The position numbers and the translations under genes were made by a program. Shown in pieces: positions 12,029 through 20,192 of a stretch of 64,000 nt of DNA. Source of the DNA: Nesterenkonia haasae (GTDB lineage Bacteria > Actinomycetota > Actinomycetes > Actinomycetales > Micrococcaceae). Where the stretch lies: assembly GCF_010119385.1 (NCBI RefSeq), contig NZ_VFIE01000027.1, positions 39,847-103,846 on the forward strand. The letters are read 5' to 3'. Positions within the stretch are counted from its first letter, which is position 1. Each line of letters begins with the position of its first letter. The notes beneath the pieces are model-generated. The model worked only from the letters and a program-made list of their open reading frames with translations, searched no databases and had not been told where the DNA came from.

Positions 12029-13155
12029 TTCACAGCACCTCCGTAGGGGTCGGCCGCATCGCGCAGGCCATCGCCGAGGAAGTTCAGCGCAAGAGTGGAA
12101 ATCACGACGGCGGCGGATGGCACGATAAGCAGCCAGGGAGCCGTGATCACCGAGCGGATGTTCTGTGATTCCTGCAGCAGCACTCCCCAGGAAACCAGTG
12201 GTGGCTGCAGCCCCAATCCCAGGAAGCTCAGAGCTGTCTCAGCGAGGATCATCGCCGGCACGGCGAGCGTGACTGAAGCGATGATATGGCTGGTGAGGCT
12301 TGGCAGAATATGGCGCCGGACCACCCGAAAACGACTGGCTCCGTCGAGCCGAGCCGCGACCACATAGTCCTCACTGCGGAGGGTGAGAACTCGCGCGCGC
12401 ACTTCGCGGGACAATGAGGTCCAACCGATGAGGGACAGCAGAACTGTAATTGCGAAGTAAATGGTCAGCGGTCCCCAATCCCGAGGGAGGGCGGCTGCAA
12501 GGGCCATCCACAGCGGCAGTGTGGGAATCGACATGAAGACCTCGGTGATGCGTTGGATCACCATATCGATGGGCCCACGGAAGAAACCGGCAAGTGCCCC
12601 GAGGGTGATGCCGATGAGGAGGCTGAGGGTGACGCCGATCAGCCCGATGGACATTGAGATCTGGGCGCCGTAGACAACCCGAGAGAAGATATCGCGCCCG
12701 TTGGCGTCAGAACCCATGACAAAGAACGGCGCATCGGCGTCGGCTGGCGCGAACAGCTTCCGATCTGTCTCCAACAGACCAAGCAGGCGATAGTCGTGTC
12801 CGGATTCGACGAAGAACTCCACTTTGTGCAGCTCATCAGGGTTCTCTGTGTAGTAGCGGTTCCAGGAGACCTCATCGAATTCCTGTATGTAACCGTGCAC
12901 GTAGAGGCCGAACCCGCGGCCGTCACCGGGATCGGTCATAGTGATCGACTGGGGTGGCGCGTAGGGGTAGTCGGCGTTGTAGTCTCCGGCAGGGCGTGGG
13001 GCGATCACATCTGCGAAGGCGGCAATGAGGTAGACCCCGATGACAATCCACAGTGACACTACCGCGAGTTTGTGCCGCCTGAACCGGCGCCAAATCAGAA
13101 CCCCTGAAGACCGGGTGCCGGCCCGATCATTGGCAGTCTTCTGTCCGGTGGTCAC
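12025..13155 (-). CDS. ABC transporter permease (DppC type) with long periplasmic insert
   Basis: Membrane permease of the dipeptide/oligopeptide class, 376 residues from a GTG at 13155 that overlaps the preceding permease stop (GTGA) and has GGAG 7 nt upstream. An in-frame ATG at 13200 is less likely. After the first transmembrane helix (about 50-70) comes an extracellular segment of about 115 residues with YVHGYIQEF and LLETDRKLF, longer than in E. coli DppC. The conserved FFVMGSDANGRDIFSR precedes the other five helices, and the ATPase-contact EAA loop falls near 270-290 (ARLDGASRFRVVRRHILPS). The long insert is typical of family members that carry sugars or other large solutes. Confidence 0.9.
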   Translation of the reverse strand: MTTGQKTANDRAGTRSSGVLIWRRFRRHKLAVVSLWIVIGVYLIAAFADVIAPRPAGDYNADYPYAPPQSITMTDPGDGRGFGLYVHGYIQEFDEVSWNRYYTENPDELHKVEFFVESGHDYRLLGLLETDRKLFAPADADAPFFVMGSDANGRDIFSRVVYGAQISMSIGLIGVTLSLLIGITLGALAGFFRGPIDMVIQRITEVFMSIPTLPLWMALAAALPRDWGPLTIYFAITVLLSLIGWTSLSREVRARVLTLRSEDYVVAARLDGASRFRVVRRHILPSLTSHIIASVTLAVPAMILAETALSFLGLGLQPPLVSWGVLLQESQNIRSVITAPWLLIVPSAAVVISTLALNFLGDGLRDAADPYGGAVK

Positions 13156-14156
13156 TGGGCGGCTCCTGAATGTTGGCGGCGGACTCTGGGATCGGCCCAT
13201 GCGAGCACAAGGTCGGATATGACAGTCCCGATGACGGTCAGGACCCCGAGGATGAGCAGAAAACTGCCGGCCAGGTACATATCTTGGTTGCGCAGCGCTC
13301 CGAGCAGCACCGGCCCGGTTGTCGGTAGTGAAAGTACTGACGAGACAATGACTTCCCCCGAGATAACCGATGGGATCGCGTATCCCACAGTGGAGATGAA
13401 CGGGTTCATAGCTGCACGGACCGGATAGCGCATCAGCAACACGTTTTCGCGTTGGCCGCGGGCGCGGGCGGCGACGACGTATGGCTGGGTAAGCTCATCT
13501 GAGAGATTCGCGCGCGTGATTCTTATCAGCCCAGCGGTCCCTGCTGTGGCGATGATCAGTGCCGGCACAATGAGATTCTTGGTCAGGTCTCCGACCCGAG
13601 CCAGCGACCAGTCCGCTTCCACGAAATCTGGACTGAACAGCCCGCCCACGCTCATTCCGAAATAGCGGAACGCGATGTACATGAACACCAGGGCGAGGAC
13701 GAAGTTCGGCACCGACAGACCGATGAATCCCAGAAACGTAAAGAAGTAGTCGCCTGAGGAGTACCGCTTGACTGCGGTGTAGATACCAATGGCGAAGGCA
13801 ATCACCCAGGTCAGAAGCAAAGCTCCACCGGCGAGCAAGAGGGTGAAGGGCAGATGTTCGGCGATGACCTCGACAGCGGGCCTGTTATATCGAAACGAAT
13901 AGCCGAAGTCCCCCTGGGTCAAGATCCCGCTGACCCATGCCCAGTACTGGGCATACCAGGGCTGATCCAGGGCGTAGCGTTCGCGCAGCACCTCGACCTG
14001 TTGAGCGTTGAGCCGGCGCCCCTCTGCCTCCATGTTTGCCATCAGCACGGAGACGAAGTCCCCCGGAGGAGCCTGGATGATGAAGAAGCACACAAGGGAG
14101 ATCAGCCAGATGGTCAGCAGGGACCACCCCATGCGGCGGATCATGTATGTCAGCAT
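13152..14156 (-). CDS. ABC transporter permease (DppB type)
   Basis: First permease of the transporter, 334 residues, six predicted helices starting at about residue 10 (RMGWSLLTIWLISLVCFFII). It has the typical DppB N-terminus with an amphipathic loop (LRERYALDQPWYAQYWAWV) and the EAA motif (ARARGQRENVLLMRYPVRAAMNP). The stop codon is shared with the start of the next permease. It begins 104 bases after the binding-protein gene, with a small stem-loop in between. Confidence 0.92.
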   Translation of the reverse strand: MLTYMIRRMGWSLLTIWLISLVCFFIIQAPPGDFVSVLMANMEAEGRRLNAQQVEVLRERYALDQPWYAQYWAWVSGILTQGDFGYSFRYNRPAVEVIAEHLPFTLLLAGGALLLTWVIAFAIGIYTAVKRYSSGDYFFTFLGFIGLSVPNFVLALVFMYIAFRYFGMSVGGLFSPDFVEADWSLARVGDLTKNLIVPALIIATAGTAGLIRITRANLSDELTQPYVVAARARGQRENVLLMRYPVRAAMNPFISTVGYAIPSVISGEVIVSSVLSLPTTGPVLLGALRNQDMYLAGSFLLILGVLTVIGTVISDLVLAWADPRVRRQHSGAAQ

Positions 14157-14223
14157 CGTTAACTCAGGTCCTCCGGGGATTCAGTATGGTTTCGACCGTT
14201 CGGGGGACCCCGCTCGGATGGGC

Positions 14224-14242
14224 AATCGGCTCAGCGCCGATT
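14224..14242 (-). other. Intercistronic stem-loop after the binding-protein gene
   Basis: A 7-bp perfect inverted repeat (AATCGGC, 5-base loop, GCCGATT) between the binding-protein stop and dppB start. Such hairpins commonly protect the binding-protein part of the message or reduce readthrough; that role is inferred from position only. Confidence 0.4.
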
Positions 14243-14260
14243 AGGAGATGCGGGCGCCCT

Positions 14261-16375
14261 TCATGAGTCCTCGGGAAGGTCTTCCCCCTCGTAGTCCTCC
14301 ACGTACTGCTGGGCATCGTCCTCGTCATCGGCAATGCGCTCCTCAGGGTCTTCCCACCACCACACTGCGGGGTAAGCGGGGCCCGGGTTCTGATAGGCGC
14401 TGGCTTCGTAGAGCTCGTGTGGCGCGTTGCGCAGCCCATTGGCGACCACCCCGGCACGGTTCGGGCTTGTGGAAAGACCGATGGTCCAGAAGGCCTCGGC
14501 AGAAACGTCGAGTAGCGCCTCCATCAGCTCGGCCTGTTCATTCTGGTCCGCGGTCACCAAGATCCTGTCGTACAGCTCCCATTGATCCCAGGCCAGAGAG
14601 TCTTCTGGCGGCGCCTCACCGGCTTCCTCACCGTCCAGATAGTAGGAACCCCAAGACCAGGCGTAGGCACCGGAATCTCCGTGTGGCATGTACCAGTGCG
14701 GTCGTAGGATCGCGTCCTGCAGGCCTGCTGAACCGTCGCGGACATAGACATCGAACTCTCCGGCGTCGCGTCGCTCGTTGCGCAGGTCGCGGTCCATAGT
14801 GTTGATTTCCATGGTGATCCCGACCTGCTCCCAGTAGCCCTGGGCCAGTTCCAGGGCCCGTGCGTGCTCCACAGAACGGTCGGTGGCGACATCGACGGCG
14901 AAGCTGAATGGCTGGCCATCCGGGCCGAGGCGGTTTCCGGAGTTGTTCGTCTCTGGGAGCACTCGATCGAGGTGTTCATTGGCCAGCTCGGTATCGAACT
15001 CAATGTACTGATTTGCGAGCTTCTCGTGCCGGAAGGGAGATCCTTCGCGCGGCGCTGCCTGTGAGGGTTCGCCCTGACCGAAGTAGATCAACTCAATCAT
15101 TTCCTCGCGGTCGAGTGCGTGACTCAGACCTGCTTTGAAGTTCACATCTGTAAAGACCTCGCGCATGACCTCATCGGGGTGGATGTGGTTGAAGTTGAAC
15201 AACAGTGTGTTCATATCGGTGCTGGTGACATCGACCAAGCTGAAGTCGTACTCTTCCATTGACTCCGCCAGAAGCGGGCGGAAATCGTGATCGAAGTGGC
15301 GGTCCTGGTAGGAGATATTGCCGGCTGCCGCTCGGAAGGCGATCACCTCCGCAGAGTCGTAGACATCGAAGACCAGCCGATCGATGTAGGGAAGCTGGTT
15401 GCCCTCCTCATCGACTTTCCAGTAATAGGGATTGCGGACCGCAGTCACTCGAGTGCCTTCATAGGCCGGGGTCTCAATGATGTAGGCATTGATCTGCGGC
15501 AGCTCAGGGTTCATCCATCGAGAGTCGAAGCCGGTGCCGAGGGTGACCCACCCCTTTGAGGTGAACATGTCTGCCCAATCTTCGTATTCGTCTTCTTCGG
15601 CGAGATCATCTGCTGAGTCGTTGTAGTCGGTGTGGAACTGCTCCAGGTAGTGGCGTGGGAATCGGTGAAACTTGCCATCCTCCTCGGCGCGGGCAAGCTG
15701 CATGAGGAACAGTCCATGGGGCTCCTCGAAATCAAGCTCCACGGTGTAATCGTCAATCGCGGTGACCTCAGGCCAGTTACCCCCGGGATCCATCAGGTAC
15801 TCCACGGGCCCGGGTGTGAGCGTTTCGTTCATCAATACGTCCTCGTAGCCGAAGACGATGTCATCAGCAGTGAAAGGCTCCCCATCGGACCAGCGGATGC
15901 CTTCTTCGAGGTGAAAAGTGAAAGTGCTGGCGTCCTCGCTGATCTCCCAATCTCGGGCGACACCGGGGGTGATGTCGCTGGACCAGTCGCCGTCCCAGCG
16001 AACCATCGGTTCATAGGCAGCGTAGCGCCGGATGAGCGAGTCGTCGTCGTTGCCATTCATGGCCATCTGCATTTCACCGCCGTACTGACCGACTCCGTCT
16101 GCGCCGAGAATCGTCACTGCAGCTTCAGGCAAGCGATCTTCCAACGGAAGTATCTCTCCAGCTTCCTCGAGATCTTCGAGGTCAGGGGCCTGCCCCGACG
16201 GCGCGGTGCGGTCCTCGGAAAGAACGGGAGCGCCGGTCTCCATGCCTGTGTCGACCAGCCTCTGGGATTGGTCAGGGCCAGCGGCTTCCGGTGGTCCTGG
16301 TTCGCCGCTTCCGCAGCTGGTGAGGGCAAGGGCGCCCAGCGCCAGCCCTGCGGTGGTGCGTGCTATGTGTCGCAT
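14261..16375 (-). CDS. ABC transporter solute-binding lipoprotein (SBP_bac_5 family)
   Basis: Extracellular binding protein of 704 residues, larger than typical dipeptide receptors (about 530). The signal peptide ends in lipobox ALTSC. SBP_bac_5 blocks are visible: VRWDGDWSSDITPGVARDW, FHLEEGIRWSDGEPFTADD and ALDREEMIELIY. The mature protein is strongly acidic, ending in a run rich in Asp/Glu (about 675-704), as in halotolerant organisms. The ATG has GAGAGG 8 nt upstream. It is first in the operon, and two operator-like 12-mers flank its candidate promoter. The gene neighbours (LacI regulator, HAD enzyme) suggest a sugar or sugar-phosphate ligand rather than a peptide. Confidence 0.9.
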   Translation of the reverse strand: MRHIARTTAGLALGALALTSCGSGEPGPPEAAGPDQSQRLVDTGMETGAPVLSEDRTAPSGQAPDLEDLEEAGEILPLEDRLPEAAVTILGADGVGQYGGEMQMAMNGNDDDSLIRRYAAYEPMVRWDGDWSSDITPGVARDWEISEDASTFTFHLEEGIRWSDGEPFTADDIVFGYEDVLMNETLTPGPVEYLMDPGGNWPEVTAIDDYTVELDFEEPHGLFLMQLARAEEDGKFHRFPRHYLEQFHTDYNDSADDLAEEDEYEDWADMFTSKGWVTLGTGFDSRWMNPELPQINAYIIETPAYEGTRVTAVRNPYYWKVDEEGNQLPYIDRLVFDVYDSAEVIAFRAAAGNISYQDRHFDHDFRPLLAESMEEYDFSLVDVTSTDMNTLLFNFNHIHPDEVMREVFTDVNFKAGLSHALDREEMIELIYFGQGEPSQAAPREGSPFRHEKLANQYIEFDTELANEHLDRVLPETNNSGNRLGPDGQPFSFAVDVATDRSVEHARALELAQGYWEQVGITMEINTMDRDLRNERRDAGEFDVYVRDGSAGLQDAILRPHWYMPHGDSGAYAWSWGSYYLDGEEAGEAPPEDSLAWDQWELYDRILVTADQNEQAELMEALLDVSAEAFWTIGLSTSPNRAGVVANGLRNAPHELYEASAYQNPGPAYPAVWWWEDPEERIADDEDDAQQYVEDYEGEDLPEDS

Positions 16376-16434
16376 AGGTTGTGCCTCTCAAGTGGGGCCT
16401 GTGGGTAATTGATGGGGCGGGGCGAGTCCTCATC

Positions 16435-16446
16435 TGGACCGTTCCA
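16435..16446. promoter_or_regulatory. LacI-type operator candidate 1 (transporter promoter)
   Basis: TGGACCGTTCCA, the exact reverse complement of the site at 16525-16536. It fits an ideal LacI-family palindrome TGGAACGTTCCA with central CG. It lies just downstream of the candidate -10 of the transporter operon. Confidence 0.7.
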
Positions 16447-16454
16447 GGCAAGAC

Positions 16455-16484
16455 GCTATGGATGTGCGGTGATCGACGGGTGAA
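16455..16484 (-). promoter_or_regulatory. Candidate promoter of the transporter operon
   Basis: Minus strand TTCACC (16479-16484), an 18-base spacer, then CATAGC (16455-16460). It is flanked by two copies of the operator 12-mer 90 bases apart, a spacing that would suit repression by looping. The hexamers are weak matches. Confidence 0.35.
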
Positions 16485-16524
16485 CTCACGGAAGCGAGAG
16501 GGGGAAACTTCGCCCCGAATTGAC

Positions 16525-16536
16525 TGGAACGGTCCA
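16525..16536. promoter_or_regulatory. LacI-type operator candidate 2 (upstream of transporter promoter)
   Basis: TGGAACGGTCCA, inverted copy of site 1, located 33 bases from the stop codon of the HAD gene and upstream of the candidate transporter promoter. Confidence 0.7.
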
Positions 16537-16568
16537 CTGCCCGGTGTCTTCTCGACTCTGCTGCTGCC

Positions 16569-18230
16569 TCAGCTCAGCAGTGCGGGGATCAGACCGGGAT
16601 CGTCAACGACGTCGGTGACCCACCCCCGAGCCAAAGCTGAGTCGATTTCCGCGTCAGTGCCCGACCCGCCGCGGGTGATGATTCTGCGTGTGATGCCTGC
16701 ACCTTGGGCTCCGAATGCATCGTTGAAGGGCTTGTCTCCCACCATGACTGCATGTTCCGGCGCCACCCCTGCCATCCGCAGAGCGAAGTCGAAGATGTCT
16801 CGGTGCGGCTTCTTCCGACCGAATTCATCGGAGCAGACCCACCCAGTAACGAGGTGGTCGAACCCATAGCTGCGCACTATCCCACGCACCCCGGCGCCGC
16901 AGATCGTATTCGACACGATGATCACCGGTCGACGATGAGCGCGGCAATCTTCCAGGAACCGGCGGATGCCGGGACGTTCGGCTTTTGTGGACTTGGACCG
17001 GTAGAGAGCCAGCTGCAGCTGTGTCGCCTCTGCAAGCAGCGCCTGGCGTTGGCGCTTGCTGATGAGTTCGCCAGTGAACTCCCCCCAATACTGACGGGCA
17101 GTAATTTCCCGATAGTCGAGGCCACTACCCCAGGCGTCGTCGTCATGCTCAGCCTTGTACTGCTTGTAGTTCTCATGCGCTGTTCGAATGATCGCCAGCC
17201 CCGCACCCGGCTCGATGCCACAACCGGCCCGCTCCAGCACGGTTTCGACTGCAGCGGCTCCTTCCGCGAATTGATATTGGGGCTTCCCCGTATGTGAGAT
17301 GACCCCACCGTGATCGAGCAGAATGGCCTGGTTCTTCATGACTGCAGGTTGAGCTGCTGCAGGTTGGTAGCTCCGCTGAGCAAGCGCTGGCGTGGTCCCA
17401 CCGTCCGGGGCCGCCACCGCATCCTGCAGAATTCTCAGCAGAGCTGCGGGGTCTTCGACGGTGGCGTCGGCCACGTCGTGGATGAGAAAGGGGGGCTCAG
17501 CGGTGTGCTGGGAACGGGTAAGCACTACAGCGCCGATCCCGGCACGGCGACCGGCGACCACGTCACGGTCAAGCGTGTCGCCGACATACCAACAGTCGGA
17601 AGCTTCGACCCCCAGCGCCTCGACAGCACGGGTCAGCATACTTGGATGGGGTTTGCGGATTCCTGCCTCATCGGAGTAGATCTGCACACCGAACGCTCCG
17701 TTGAGACCGAGCTCGGACAGGATGCGTCGGTGGCTTCTTCCGGAGTGCGCGTTGGAGACGATCCCTAGGGCAATGCCCTGTTCCTGGGCATAGTGGATGA
17801 GCTCTCTGGCTCCGGCGCGGATAGTGTGGTCGGTCAGCGCTGTGGACATCTGATCCAGCAGTTCTGCGCCGTCTCCTGTCAGCAGTGCCCGTGCTGGGTC
17901 AGGAAGGTCACCAAAGTAGAACTCACCAAGAATCTCTTCCACCGTCAGCTCCCGCGGCTGACGACGACGCGAAGAGGCATGCTTCCAGTGCTTCAGGGCA
18001 GCTGCGCCCGCCTCCAGACATGCTTCGAGCCGTGCGGCCGTCAGCTCGACTCCGCCTGCCGAGAGCCGGTTCTGCAGAATCTTCGCGAACTGCGCTCGGC
18101 CCTCGACCCGTTTAGACGTGGTGATGATGACCCCACCGAAATCCAGCAGCAGCGCTCCAGGGATTCTGCGCAGGGCAGGGGCCGTGCCGCGCACTGGGAC
18201 TGCTGGGTCGGCGTGCATACGGTGAGTCAT
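16569..18230 (-). CDS. Protein with two tandem HAD-superfamily hydrolase domains
   Basis: A 553-residue soluble protein made of two complete HAD domains. Domain 1 (about 25-270): motif I LLLDFGGVI, motif II GIVSNAHSG, motif III Lys in GIRKPHP, motif IV YVGDTLDRD. Domain 2 (about 300-550): motif I LLDHGGVIS, motif II IIVSNTICG, motif III GRKKPHRD, motif IV MVGDKPFND. In both, the second Asp of the classical DxD is replaced by Gly, as in YihX-like sugar phosphatases and dehalogenase-like members, so phosphatase activity is possible but unproven. It is transcribed toward the transporter operon, and operator copies lie upstream of both. A duplicated HAD in one chain is unusual. Confidence 0.85.
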   Translation of the reverse strand: MTHRMHADPAVPVRGTAPALRRIPGALLLDFGGVIITTSKRVEGRAQFAKILQNRLSAGGVELTAARLEACLEAGAAALKHWKHASSRRRQPRELTVEEILGEFYFGDLPDPARALLTGDGAELLDQMSTALTDHTIRAGARELIHYAQEQGIALGIVSNAHSGRSHRRILSELGLNGAFGVQIYSDEAGIRKPHPSMLTRAVEALGVEASDCWYVGDTLDRDVVAGRRAGIGAVVLTRSQHTAEPPFLIHDVADATVEDPAALLRILQDAVAAPDGGTTPALAQRSYQPAAAQPAVMKNQAILLDHGGVISHTGKPQYQFAEGAAAVETVLERAGCGIEPGAGLAIIRTAHENYKQYKAEHDDDAWGSGLDYREITARQYWGEFTGELISKRQRQALLAEATQLQLALYRSKSTKAERPGIRRFLEDCRAHRRPVIIVSNTICGAGVRGIVRSYGFDHLVTGWVCSDEFGRKKPHRDIFDFALRMAGVAPEHAVMVGDKPFNDAFGAQGAGITRRIITRGGSGTDAEIDSALARGWVTDVVDDPGLIPALLS

Positions 18231-18245
18231 TGTTCTCCTCGAGAC

Positions 18246-18257
18246 TGGAACGATCTA
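18246..18257. promoter_or_regulatory. LacI-type operator candidate 3 (HAD gene start)
   Basis: TGGAACGATCTA, 15 bases upstream of the HAD gene start; 10 of 12 positions match the ideal palindrome TGGAACGTTCCA. The weakest of the five copies. Confidence 0.5.
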
Positions 18258-18323
18258 CTGGCGCGTCGTCGTCGAAAGTACGAACACGCAGTGACGGACT
18301 GTGAGACACGAGGTAAACAGTTG

Positions 18324-18335
18324 TGGAACCTTCCA
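18324..18335. promoter_or_regulatory. LacI-type operator candidate 4 (lacI/HAD intergenic)
   Basis: TGGAACCTTCCA, a near-perfect palindrome in the 208-base divergent region. On the minus strand it lies between TTGTCG and TTTACC, a possible weak promoter of the HAD gene. Confidence 0.65.
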
Positions 18336-18346
18336 CGACAATCTGC

Positions 18347-18358
18347 TGGAACGTACCA
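18347..18358. promoter_or_regulatory. LacI-type operator candidate 5 (lacI/HAD intergenic)
   Basis: TGGAACGTACCA, 23 bases (about two helical turns) from operator 4, on the lacI side. Spacing and sequence suggest paired dimer binding and autoregulation. Confidence 0.65.
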
Positions 18359-18438
18359 GTTTCGGCCCATTTGGCCACCTTGGCCGCCTAATCTTTGGCA
18401 CAGACCTCTGCTTATGCTTCTCATGACTGGATCAGCTG

Positions 18439-19530
18439 ATGAACCCACACCTCACCCCGACCGCCCCAGGGCGGCGTCGTCGTCCGGTGCGTCAGCCCAC
18501 TATTCACGATGTGGCAGAGGCAGCGGGCGTCTCCAAGTCGGCGGTCTCTCTGGCCATCAGAAATCAACGTGGAGTCTCCGAGACCACCCGAGAACATATT
18601 CTGGCTGTCGCCCAAGAGCTGGGGTACAGGTCAAACGTGTGGGCACGCTCGCTGGTACAGGGCCGTACCGGACTCGTGGGAATCCTGCTTCAGGACCTCG
18701 GCAACAGTTACCACCGGGATGTCACCGCCGGGGTGGAGGACGCGGCAACCGAGCGCGATCTCCGCCTGGTGATCGGTCACGGCCGCAGAAACGCCACCCG
18801 GCTGCAGGCTGAACTTGACTCGCTGCTGGCACTTGGGGTTGAAGGCGTCATCATCATTTCCTCCTGGGTGTCCCCCCAGTACTTGGAACGAATCAGCAAG
18901 AGGGTGCCGCTGGTAGTCATCGGCCGGCTCCCGGACCCTGTCCCGGGCGTAGACACCGTGGCCAATCGGGATGAAATCGGTGCCCGCCTAGCCGTCGAGC
19001 ACCTGACCGATTTGGGACATACCAACATTGCGCACCTGACGAGTTCCTCCCGACCTGCCGCGATGCACAGACGCGCGGCGTTCACCAAGATTATGCGCGC
19101 CCGGCTCCCCGGTGTTGACCCCCAGGTTGAGGGTCCCGAGCAGCTCGAAGCGGCAATCAGATATCTGGTGTTTCAGATTCAGCAGGAGAAGGACGCCCCC
19201 ACGGCGGTCTTCACCCAGAACGACCGGGTCGCCGCCGACCTTGTGGGCGCCTGTCTCGATGCCGGGGTGCGCCTGCCTGATCAGTTGAGCATCGTGGGAT
19301 ATGACAACTCAAGCATTTGCCGGATGCTCCGCCCGCAATTGACCAGTGTGGACCAACCGCGTCACGAGATGGGACGGCTGGCGCTGGAAATGCTCAGCGA
19401 ACGCCTCGCAGGTCGCACTGAGGACAGGCATGTCACTATTGCCCCTGAACTGGTCGTTCGGGCATCGACGAAAGCTCTTCGGGAGCCAGCTGGTGGGGAG
19501 CAGCAACACCGCCCCATGATGGTGGACTAG
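18439..19530 (+). CDS. LacI-family transcriptional regulator
   Basis: A 363-residue LacI/GalR-type regulator. The N-terminal helix-turn-helix is textbook (PTIHDVAEAAGVSKSAVSLA, about residues 20-40), followed by the hinge and a periplasmic-binding-protein-like sensor core (about 75-340) of the type that binds sugars or nucleosides (VGYDNSSICRMLRPQLTSVD). A TATGCT box at 18413-18418 may be its -10. Three operator-like 12-mers lie between it and the divergent HAD gene, and two more before the transporter operon, so it is likely the local repressor. It overlaps the convergent response-regulator gene by 4 bases at its stop. Confidence 0.93.
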   Translation: MNPHLTPTAPGRRRRPVRQPTIHDVAEAAGVSKSAVSLAIRNQRGVSETTREHILAVAQELGYRSNVWARSLVQGRTGLVGILLQDLGNSYHRDVTAGVEDAATERDLRLVIGHGRRNATRLQAELDSLLALGVEGVIIISSWVSPQYLERISKRVPLVVIGRLPDPVPGVDTVANRDEIGARLAVEHLTDLGHTNIAHLTSSSRPAAMHRRAAFTKIMRARLPGVDPQVEGPEQLEAAIRYLVFQIQQEKDAPTAVFTQNDRVAADLVGACLDAGVRLPDQLSIVGYDNSSICRMLRPQLTSVDQPRHEMGRLALEMLSERLAGRTEDRHVTIAPELVVRASTKALREPAGGEQQHRPMMVD

Positions 19531-20192
19531 ACGATGCGACGCTGTTCAGCCCAACGGGTGAGTTCATGACGGCTGGAGAGCTGGAGTTTCCGCAGGACCT
19601 TGGACACGTGTGTCTCAACGGTCTTGATCGAGATAAACAGCTCAGAGGCGATCTCCCGGTAGGTGTATCCGCGGGCAATCAACCGCATGACCTCGACCTC
19701 GCGGGCTGAGAGCCGATCGAGTTCCTCATCGCGGACATCCTCGGCAAGGCCAGAGGTGCCAAAAGCGTCTAGCACGAACCCCGCCAGACGAGGTGAGAAG
19801 ACGGCGTCGCCCTCCGCGACAGCGTCAATGGCGCTCAGCAGCTCATCAGTGCTGATGGTCTTGGTGACGTAGCCGCGGGCTCCGGCACGGATGACAGAGA
19901 CCACATCCGTGGCCTGGTCGGAGACACTGATCGCCAAGAACTTCACCTGCTCCAGGAGGTCGCGGCAAAGTTTGACCACCTCGGCTCCGCCACCGCCGGT
20001 GCCACCGGGCATGTGGACGTCCAGCAGGACGACCTCCGGCAGCGTGTGCCGAATAACCTGGGCCGCCTCGTCCACTGTTGAAGCTTCAGCGACCACCTCA
20101 ACAGAGTCACCGAGCTCTGCCCTGAGCCCGGCGCGGAAGATCCTGTGGTCGTCCACGATCACAATGCGGCGTTGGGTGGTGGTGTGGGTCAT
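19527..20192 (-). CDS. NarL/LuxR-type response regulator
   Basis: A 221-residue two-component regulator. Receiver domain about 8-125 with acidic pair DD (IVIVDDHRIF), phospho-acceptor Asp in VVLLDVHMPGG, and Lys in YVTKTIS. The C-terminal LuxR helix-turn-helix is about 155-215 (LSAREVEVMRLIARGYTYREI, then SIKTVETHVSKVLRKL). The ATG at 20192 overlaps the kinase stop (TGATG), so the pair is translationally coupled. It probably controls the divergent PspC/LiaF-like operon, by analogy with related envelope-stress systems. Confidence 0.93.
   Translation of the reverse strand: MTHTTTQRRIVIVDDHRIFRAGLRAELGDSVEVVAEASTVDEAAQVIRHTLPEVVLLDVHMPGGTGGGGAEVVKLCRDLLEQVKFLAISVSDQATDVVSVIRAGARGYVTKTISTDELLSAIDAVAEGDAVFSPRLAGFVLDAFGTSGLAEDVRDEELDRLSAREVEVMRLIARGYTYREIASELFISIKTVETHVSKVLRKLQLSSRHELTRWAEQRRIV

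Noticed and set aside
15632-16408. 258-residue open frame antisense to the binding-protein gene
   Set aside because: Fully overlaps a well-supported gene on the other strand and covers the operon start region.
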